This document shows positions 32,742-38,187 of a stretch of 38,187 nucleotides of DNA, one piece after another. The stretch is from a bacterium (lineage in GTDB: Bacteria > SAR324 > XYD2-FULL-50-16): the NCBI GenBank assembly GCA_018829445.1, contig JAHJTV010000021.1:1-38187 (forward strand), written 5' to 3'. The notes below the pieces were generated by a model. The model ran no database searches. It was not told the DNA's origin and saw nothing but the letters and a program-made list of their open reading frames with translations. A program made the position numbers and the translations under genes. The first letter of the stretch is position 1. Every line of letters begins with the position of its first letter.

Positions 32742-33082
32742 TGGCGTATATTCCCCAAAAAGGAGATCTTGTTGTTTTGACTTTTGATCCTCAATCCGGA
32801 CACGAGCAAAAAGGAAGAAGACCAGCTTTGGTTGTCAGCAATACACTATTTAATCAACACACGGGTCTTGCCATCGTTTGCCCGATAACTAATACCGATA
32901 GGAGTTTCCCCTTTCATGTCCCGGTTTCCAAAGAATCTTCGTTGTCAGGTTTCATTATGGTTGAACAGGTGAAATCCATAGACTTTAAAAAACGAAAGAT
33001 CAAGTATGTCGAGAAATCTCCAGATAAAACCATGAATGAAGTTCTTGGAATCTTAGATGCGTGTATTTATCAAGAAAAATAA
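32741..33082 (+). CDS. mazF: MazF endoribonuclease toxin
   Basis: The 113-residue product has the PemK/MazF fold: YIPQKGDLVVLTFDPQSGHEQKGRRPALVVS with the catalytic Arg, then CPITNTDRSFPFHV and a MVEQVKSIDF core. It cleaves single-stranded RNA at a short motif. I chose the ATG at 32741; two upstream GTGs in frame add only Met-Val. GAGGAG precedes it. Confidence 0.94.
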   Translation: MAYIPQKGDLVVLTFDPQSGHEQKGRRPALVVSNTLFNQHTGLAIVCPITNTDRSFPFHVPVSKESSLSGFIMVEQVKSIDFKKRKIKYVEKSPDKTMNEVLGILDACIYQEK

Positions 33083-33150
33083 CAAGTGTTTACAGTCAGA
33101 TCATCCCCAAGTTTCTTATATCAGATTAAGATTGACATCAGTAAAATTCG

Positions 33151-33165
33151 TTCGTAATGTACGAA
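33151..33165. promoter_or_regulatory. Small palindrome at the ATPase gene start
   Basis: TTCGTA-ATG-TACGAA is a perfect 6-bp inverted repeat directly before the ATG at 33167. It could be an operator or affect translation. Evidence is symmetry only. Confidence 0.3.
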
Positions 33166-33166
33166 T

Positions 33167-34408
33167 ATGGCTGAAAAAAAAAGGAACCTGGAAAAAAAAC
33201 TGGATGAACTGCTGAGCTTTTTTCCTGTAATCATAATACTGGGCGTACGTCAATGTGGTAAAACCACTTTGGCAAGAATGCTAAGACCTGAATGGCGCTA
33301 TTTTGATCTTGAACGCCATCGGGATTACAATTTAATAACTGAAGACTTTGAGTTTTTTATTAAGGAAAACCCGCGTGCTGTAATCATCGACGAAGCTCAA
33401 AGGTATCCTCAATTATTCCAGGAATTAAGAGGGGTTGTTGATGAGGATAGACAGGCAAAAAATCGTTTTATTCTGACGGGTTCCAGCTCACTTGATTTAA
33501 TAAAAAATGTATCGGAGAGTCTGGCCGGCAGAGTTGGAATAATCGAACTTGGAACATTTAAGTTAAATGAGCTTCATAGTCTGCAACTTCCGGAATTTTA
33601 TCAGATTTTTCAGCAAAAGATAGGCGATGAAACCAAACAATGGCTTAAAAGTCTATGCCGGCCCATCGATCATAATCAGCTTATGGAGGTTTTCCTGAAA
33701 GGTGGTTACCCCGAACCGGCATTGGAAAACGATGATCGGTTTTTCCAATCATGGATGGAGAACTATTATCAGACATATGTTCAAAGGGATATACGGTCTC
33801 TTTTTCCTCGTTTGGATCTGGTTAAATACCAGCGGTTTATTTCAATGTTGTCCTCTCTAAATGGTACTATTATCAACCGCTCCCAGGTTGCCAGATCGCT
33901 TGATGTCTCCGAAAAATCGATTCGTGATTACCTGGACATTGCGTCAGGAAGTTATATGTGGCGCAACATTCACAGCTATGAGAAAAGCATGAGTAAATCG
34001 GTAGTAAAGATGCCAAGAGGTAGTTTCAGGGATTCAGGATTTTCGCACTATATTCAAGGAATTCGTAATAGAGATCAATTGATTAATCATCCTACCGTAG
34101 GCGCAAGTTTCGAAGCCTTTATCACAGAGGAATTAATAAAAGGGGTTCAGGCACTTGATATTGCAAAAGTTGATTACTATTATTTCCGAACTCGAAATGG
34201 AGCTGAAATTGATCTGATTTTAGAAGGTGATTTTGGTGTTCTGCCCATTAAAATCAAGTTTGGAAGCTATACAAAACGACGTCAAATCCAGGCATTGACC
34301 GCTTTTGTCGAGAAGAACGATCTTCCTCTCGGAATTGTCATCAATACCAGTGATCGAGTCGAGATGATCTCTGAAAAAATCATTCAAGTTCCCTCAACCT
34401 GCATCTGA
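33167..34408 (+). CDS. AAA ATPase with DUF4143 domain
   Basis: The 413-residue protein has a P-loop GVRQCGKTT (about 26-34), Walker B AVIIDEAQRYP and sensor ILTGSSS, then a C-terminal DUF4143 domain (from about 190) ending in a nuclease-like fold, ENYYQTYVQRDI, VGASFEAFITEEL and FRTRNGAEIDLIL. The E-x-D-x-x-L-E pattern resembles a PD-(D/E)XK core. This family is scattered by horizontal transfer, and its role is unsettled. No ribosome site precedes the ATG. It follows mazF by 85 bases in the same direction. Confidence 0.88.
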   Translation: MAEKKRNLEKKLDELLSFFPVIIILGVRQCGKTTLARMLRPEWRYFDLERHRDYNLITEDFEFFIKENPRAVIIDEAQRYPQLFQELRGVVDEDRQAKNRFILTGSSSLDLIKNVSESLAGRVGIIELGTFKLNELHSLQLPEFYQIFQQKIGDETKQWLKSLCRPIDHNQLMEVFLKGGYPEPALENDDRFFQSWMENYYQTYVQRDIRSLFPRLDLVKYQRFISMLSSLNGTIINRSQVARSLDVSEKSIRDYLDIASGSYMWRNIHSYEKSMSKSVVKMPRGSFRDSGFSHYIQGIRNRDQLINHPTVGASFEAFITEELIKGVQALDIAKVDYYYFRTRNGAEIDLILEGDFGVLPIKIKFGSYTKRRQIQALTAFVEKNDLPLGIVINTSDRVEMISEKIIQVPSTCI

Positions 34409-34421
34409 TTTTATACCAAAA

Positions 34422-34474
34422 GGGGACATTGACTATGTGTACAAACGAAAGAAAGCTAAACTGCATTATGAATT
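34422..34474 (-). repeat. Partial copy of the MITE-like element
   Basis: GGGGACATTGACTATGTGTACAAACGAAAG-like start, aligned with the left part of 35931-36080 (about 53 bases, to GCATTATGAATT), then replaced by the 29-bp inverted repeat. It follows the ATPase stop by 13 bases. Confidence 0.6.
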
Positions 34475-34539
34475 GGGGTCAGGCTTGCGTTATTGCGTTT
34501 AAATACTAATTAAACGCAATAACGCAAGCCTGACCCCAA
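34473..34539. repeat. Perfect 29-bp inverted repeat with 9-base loop
   Basis: Left arm 34473-34501 (TTGGGGTCAGGCTTGCG then TTATTGCGTTTA) and right arm 34511-34539 are exact reverse complements; the loop is 34502-34510. CTTTTTTA follows on the plus strand. It sits between the convergent ATPase and MFS genes and may terminate both. The GGGGTCAGGC end is of the kind found at REP-like sites linked to Y1 tyrosine transposases in deltaproteobacteria; no such gene is in the window. Confidence 0.85.
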
Positions 34540-34545
34540 ACTTTT

Positions 34546-35787
34546 TTATGGTTTCTTTTCAATCCTCATAAACCAGAGGTAGCATAAGGATGAACCACCA
34601 AACAGCAATCCTGCAATCTGCCAGGCAAACGGAATCGACAGGTTATCAGCCATCCAGCCGGTCCCGATACCGCTTGCCATTCCACCGATACTCATAAACA
34701 AGGATTCAAGGGATATCAGGGTTGAGCGTTTTTCAGACGGAATCAAGCCATGAAAGAGACTCTGGTGTGGAGAGTTGAGCAGTCCGTTTTGCAGAAACAG
34801 GAACAGATAGAAAAAAGCGAATCCCCATATGTTTGTCTGATAAGCCAGAAAAAAGAAACTGAATCCCATGGTGATTCTAAAAACCACCAACACGAGGGCA
34901 TAACGGTTGCGGAATAAACGGCAGATCGGGGTGATGAGGGTATTTCCCAGCGCGGAAGCTGCAAAATAGCCGGTGCTTAACAAGCCGAAAATCCAGCTTT
35001 GCTCTTCTGAACCCAGAATCCATTTGACCTGCGGTTGCCAGAAGCTTTCGATTGCCACTACGCCGATTCCCCAAAACAGGGTAGCAGCCATCAGCAATAG
35101 TACTGTCTGGTGACGAAAACCGTATTGAAACGCATCACTTAATACCTGTGGCAGGTTTTGAAAGCTGTTGAGAAGACGTTTATCGAACTGTTGCCCGGAT
35201 TCATCGATCCAGATGATGGTATAAATTGCTACCCAGAGGTAGGCAATCAGCATTAACAACAGATTGAGAGTATATCTTTCCCAACCCAGCCGGGATGAAA
35301 TCATGGGTAATCCACCACCAACCAGGGTTCCCAATGCCAATCCCATCGGAATCCAGACTCCCACTTTTGCAAAGGCCTTCTGCAGGTCCCCTTTTGGTGA
35401 AATATCCTTAAACCGGTCGACAAACCAAGCATCGATGGTGCCGCTGGAAAGGCTGCGGGCAATTCCCATTAATCCGAATGCAACGAACATAATACCTTTG
35501 GTGTCTGACAGCAGCAGGAACAGCGAAACGCCGCAAATACTGATAAACTTTGAGATAAGATAAACGGTTTTTCTGCCAATCTGATCTGCTAATCCGCCGG
35601 TAGGAAGTTCAAAAAGCAGGATCATACCGGAATAGATCGACAGACATATTCCTACCTGAAAAAGGTTTAGTCCTCTGCTCAGAAAAAACAGTGTCATAAT
35701 GGGAATAAATATCCCGATGGACATCCAATGGAAAAACTGATGAAGACAAAACCTGATGACGAGTGAAGACAAATGACTGGTATTCAT
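34546..35787 (-). CDS. MFS transporter
   Basis: The 413-residue protein has about 12 membrane helices in two halves of six, with the loop 2-3 motif G-G-L-A-D-Q-I-G-R-K (about 64-73) typical of the family and a large central loop near 190-215. It is likely a proton-driven exporter or importer in the inner membrane; the substrate cannot be read. Its stop lies 7 bases from the 29-bp inverted repeat. The ribosome site is weak. Confidence 0.9.
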   Translation of the reverse strand: MNTSHLSSLVIRFCLHQFFHWMSIGIFIPIMTLFFLSRGLNLFQVGICLSIYSGMILLFELPTGGLADQIGRKTVYLISKFISICGVSLFLLLSDTKGIMFVAFGLMGIARSLSSGTIDAWFVDRFKDISPKGDLQKAFAKVGVWIPMGLALGTLVGGGLPMISSRLGWERYTLNLLLMLIAYLWVAIYTIIWIDESGQQFDKRLLNSFQNLPQVLSDAFQYGFRHQTVLLLMAATLFWGIGVVAIESFWQPQVKWILGSEEQSWIFGLLSTGYFAASALGNTLITPICRLFRNRYALVLVVFRITMGFSFFFLAYQTNIWGFAFFYLFLFLQNGLLNSPHQSLFHGLIPSEKRSTLISLESLFMSIGGMASGIGTGWMADNLSIPFAWQIAGLLFGGSSLCYLWFMRIEKKP

Positions 35788-36091
35788 GATTGTTTTAGAT
35801 AGGGGTTTCTCCGATGATATTTACTTGATCTATAAGAATTCCATATCCCACAAGGACTCCTGTTCTGTCACCCGATATAAGTAAAGGGGGTCATTTAAAA
35901 TGGGATAAGTACCCCTTGTTGTAAAAGTACGGGACATTGTTGACTAAGGATTCAAATGAAAGAAAGTCAGACCTGCATGATTAAATTGTTAGATCCCACT
36001 ATTGTCTGCAATAACTCAGGTTTTCCGGAAATCGAATAGTATTAAGTATTATAGTTTGTACACTTAGTCAACAACGTCCCCATCTGCGCTC
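35788..36091. other. Intergenic region filled by the complete MITE-like copy
   Basis: No gene. The left 140 bases carry the MFS promoter region and an AAGGGG/CCCCTT inverted repeat (about 35883-35917); the rest is the element at 35931-36080. Confidence 0.55.
35931..36080. mobile_element. Complete MITE-like element, 150 bp, near-perfect terminal inverted repeats
   Basis: The left end GGGACATTGTTGACTAAG and the right end (read in reverse) GGGACGTTGTTGACTAAG match at 17 of 18 positions, followed on both sides by a short variable step and CAAA. There is no gene inside and no clear target duplication. It is the only copy with both ends; partial copies lie at 31196-31377 and 34422-34474. Confidence 0.75.
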
Positions 36092-37948
36092 TTACTCCTG
36101 AAGCTCGTCTACAAATCCGATTAGGTCCACCTGCTTCCTCTTAAAGGGGTTACGGGAAAATCGCAGGGATTGATTTACCACCAACCTGTTTACACCATTG
36201 AGCAGGTTATCGTTCTTCGTTTTTTCACTTAAATCAGCCACTGCCTGATAGCAGGACAGGGCTGCCTCCCGTTCCATCAGCAAATCGTGTGCCTGCCCGC
36301 GCAGCAGTAAAGCGATCGCTTTTTCGTTTGAGCAGGTGGCGTTTGCTTCTGCGGTTTCAAGCTGTTGAATGGCCTCCTGGAACCGCCGTTGGTGGATAAG
36401 AATCTTTCCGGCTATTCTGGCATAGAAGGATTCGTGAGGATCCAGCGCCATCGCTTTCTCAACATAGTCCAACGCCTGGTTCAGATCGTGTGGATATTCC
36501 CGGAGAAGGATTCGGCTCTGCACATAAAGATGAATCGCCTCTTTTTTCCGGATATCATGCCATTGATAACCGGGGAGTTGCTTCTTATCAGGATGGAGGA
36601 AAATGCGGTTAAATCCCTCGTCCAATTCAAATCCGATATAGGGGTTATCACAGGCGGGTTCCGATCCGGTGGCCACCCACAGCTGTCGTGTGCCGGGTTT
36701 GAAAACAACCGAGGTTACATTGGATTCAAATCCGATTGTGGCGCCTGTGCCCCGCTCTGTTTCGCTGATTGCATCCAGACGATCGCCGAGAAAAGAAGCC
36801 GCTTTGCCGACATCAATCGTTCCCATATGTTCTTTGATCAGCCGGGTGATACGTTGATATCGACCGATTACATTGCGTGTCATGATGTTGTAAACCGGTA
36901 ACAGATCCTCCTGCTTTAATTCATCCGTCAACGCAAAATTTGTTACGGCCAGGTGATGGTTGTCCATTTTTCTCACACCCAGGTTTTTGGGAGATGCTTC
37001 CAGAGCGACCGCTTCCCCTGTTTTCCCGTCTGCGATCAGCAGACCAAAGGACCCTCCCCTGGAGCTTTTACGGACAATGTCAATGGCGTCATCCAGTGAA
37101 TCGGCTTTCCTCATGATCTCATTCTCCAGAATGGTGAATGAATGTCCGTGTGGTCTGGCTTCCTTATACCCCATAAAATGGCCTCCCACCACAATACCCT
37201 TTTCATTCATACAGGAATTGCATTTTAACATCCCGGCGGTTGAGACTTTGACATATTGAAAGCCCCGGGCAGGCTTAAAATGAAACAGGGTCTGGTTTTC
37301 ACTCCATCGTCCTTGACCAACATAATCGGTGTTGCGACCAAAGACGAGTTCACCATCCTCAGTTCCGGCTCCGGATACGGCGAAACTGGTACAACCGCCG
37401 GAATTTTCGAGAAAACGGCTTTTGGATTTAATCTGACCTGATAACATGGACATGTTCAAGTCCGATAAAAAATTGGCGATAAAAACAGTCTTGTAGGGCA
37501 GTCCTGCCCCGTCCGCGATGCCTTTGATCTCTTCCAGATACTCACGAGGCGTATTCCTTTCAATGGGACGGTACAGTTTGATCTCAAGAAATTTGAGTAT
37601 CAGGTTTTTCAACCAACCCGGTTTGTTCTTCAGGCTTTGAATCCCACTCACCGGATCGGCGAAAATAGGGACAACTCCCCGCTGAATCTCTTCTGATAAC
37701 AAGTTGCCATGCTGATATCCCATCTCAAAAGGAGAACCGCAAAGATGAACAATTCTGTTGCCCCCGACGATGGTCTTTACCGCATTTACTTTTGAGGAAC
37801 CGGCTTCCGATTGTTGAATTAAATCCTGTTGCCCGATAGAGCTCTTGGGTTCAGATACGGCAAGTCGACTTCCACTTGAAACCGAGAGTCCCTTAATCAA
37901 TCCAAAAAGCACCACTATTACCAAAAGCATAACTAAAAGCGTTATCAT
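36092..37948 (-). CDS. Membrane-anchored C45-type acyltransferase/hydrolase with TPR tail
   Basis: The 618-residue protein starts with a hydrophobic anchor (MITLLVMLLVIVVLFG). A C45 (isopenicillin-N acyltransferase-like) Ntn domain follows at about 55-440: GSPFEMGYQHG, EIKGIADGAG, then NSGGCTSFAV with the nucleophile Cys186, FGRNTDY, and GFESNVTSVVFKPG. In this family the chain cuts itself before that Cys to expose it. The C-terminus (about 480-600) has TPR-like repeats (YVEKAMALDPHESFYARIAG, FQEAIQQLETAEAN). The start at 37948 has AAGGAGG before it; the longer frame to 37996 lacks a site. It would act on N-acyl or amide substrates outside the cytoplasm. The exact substrate is unknown. Confidence 0.87.
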   Translation of the reverse strand: MITLLVMLLVIVVLFGLIKGLSVSSGSRLAVSEPKSSIGQQDLIQQSEAGSSKVNAVKTIVGGNRIVHLCGSPFEMGYQHGNLLSEEIQRGVVPIFADPVSGIQSLKNKPGWLKNLILKFLEIKLYRPIERNTPREYLEEIKGIADGAGLPYKTVFIANFLSDLNMSMLSGQIKSKSRFLENSGGCTSFAVSGAGTEDGELVFGRNTDYVGQGRWSENQTLFHFKPARGFQYVKVSTAGMLKCNSCMNEKGIVVGGHFMGYKEARPHGHSFTILENEIMRKADSLDDAIDIVRKSSRGGSFGLLIADGKTGEAVALEASPKNLGVRKMDNHHLAVTNFALTDELKQEDLLPVYNIMTRNVIGRYQRITRLIKEHMGTIDVGKAASFLGDRLDAISETERGTGATIGFESNVTSVVFKPGTRQLWVATGSEPACDNPYIGFELDEGFNRIFLHPDKKQLPGYQWHDIRKKEAIHLYVQSRILLREYPHDLNQALDYVEKAMALDPHESFYARIAGKILIHQRRFQEAIQQLETAEANATCSNEKAIALLLRGQAHDLLMEREAALSCYQAVADLSEKTKNDNLLNGVNRLVVNQSLRFSRNPFKRKQVDLIGFVDELQE

Positions 37949-38057
37949 CCAAGCCTCCTTACTCCTTGCAGGTTTTCCAATCCGAAACCATTTCACTGAA
38001 GGTGGTGAACCGGACGAGTGTTTATTCAGTGATATGGAGAATTAATTATTCTAGTGT

Positions 38058-38187
38058 TTAATAGCATAAATTATCGATAGTATCTCTCAGTTGAGATCCT
38101 TTGACTTCTCTTTTCTTCCAGATAAAAGGTCTGGGAGATTGATTGTAGAATTCAATGTATGCCTCTATGGCAGATCTGAGTTTGGTC
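38058..38187 (-). CDS. C-terminal part of an IS630-like transposase (cut by the window edge)
   Basis: The last 42 codons read LRSAIEAYIEFYNQSPRPF followed by IWKKREVKGSQLR, a typical C-terminus of IS630-family DDE transposases (I-x-x-[YH]-x-x-x-[HY]-N-x-x-P-[KR]-P-F-x-W). The rest lies beyond the window. The stop is at 38058-38060. It may be complete or a fragment. Confidence 0.75.
   Translation of the reverse strand, partial: TKLRSAIEAYIEFYNQSPRPFIWKKREVKGSQLRDTIDNLCY

Noticed and set aside
36365..36901. 178-codon plus-strand frame inside the C45 gene
   Set aside because: Antisense shadow of the conserved Ntn and TPR coding sequence.

Overview
The window looks like a piece of the chromosome of a strictly anaerobic, sulfate-reducer-like deltaproteobacterium (Desulfobacterota, most like Desulfobacterales). 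This placement rests on gene content: a giant two-domain acyl-CoA dehydratase activase, sigma-54 activators, Mrp/NBP35 and PocR proteins, a molybdate-type importer, and many dispersed hairpin repeats of the 'cggacttgatccgg' and 'ggggtcaggcttgcg' kinds. No rRNA, tRNA or CRISPR was seen.

Layout. 1-264 is repeat-rich. 265-5385 holds a predicted outer-membrane barrel protein, a membrane pair (DKNYY-repeat protein plus ankyrin-repeat protein, translationally close) and a small orphan. 6188-10501 is the giant activase. 10949-14851 carries a class I/II aminotransferase, a stand-alone Lrp/AsnC effector domain, a DUF58 protein with the decayed end of its moxR partner, and a YbaK-type tRNA deacylase. 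15186-18770 holds an M42 peptidase and a TetR-SCP2-M24 peptidase operon with a palindromic operator.

19935-24350 is the most interesting part. A PocR-domain protein and an Mrp/NBP35 ATPase flank a PAS-sigma54 enhancer-binding protein. Each of the two flanking genes has a nearly identical sigma-54 promoter (15 of 16 bases equal) and a pair of related 15-bp upstream sites at the same distances. A DUF364 (putative metal-chelation) gene follows, then a molybdate/tungstate ABC importer (24896-27564) and a NitT/TauT-type ABC importer with a Tat-signal binding protein (28208-30971). I infer a metal-cofactor or Fe-S/Mo module reminiscent of the sigma-54-controlled orange-protein (ORP) system of Desulfovibrio, with a PocR sensor added.

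31196-36083 is an accessory island bounded by copies of an inverted-repeat element. It contains a VapBC pair whose antitoxin reading frame has two in-frame stops, a MazEF pair, a DUF4143-type ATPase, a perfect 29-bp inverted repeat and an MFS transporter. 36092-37948 encodes an anchored C45-type Ntn acyltransferase/hydrolase with a TPR tail, and the window ends inside an IS630-like transposase.

Several starts were moved from the longest frame to an internal codon with a clear Shine-Dalgarno sequence; each case is explained in its entry.
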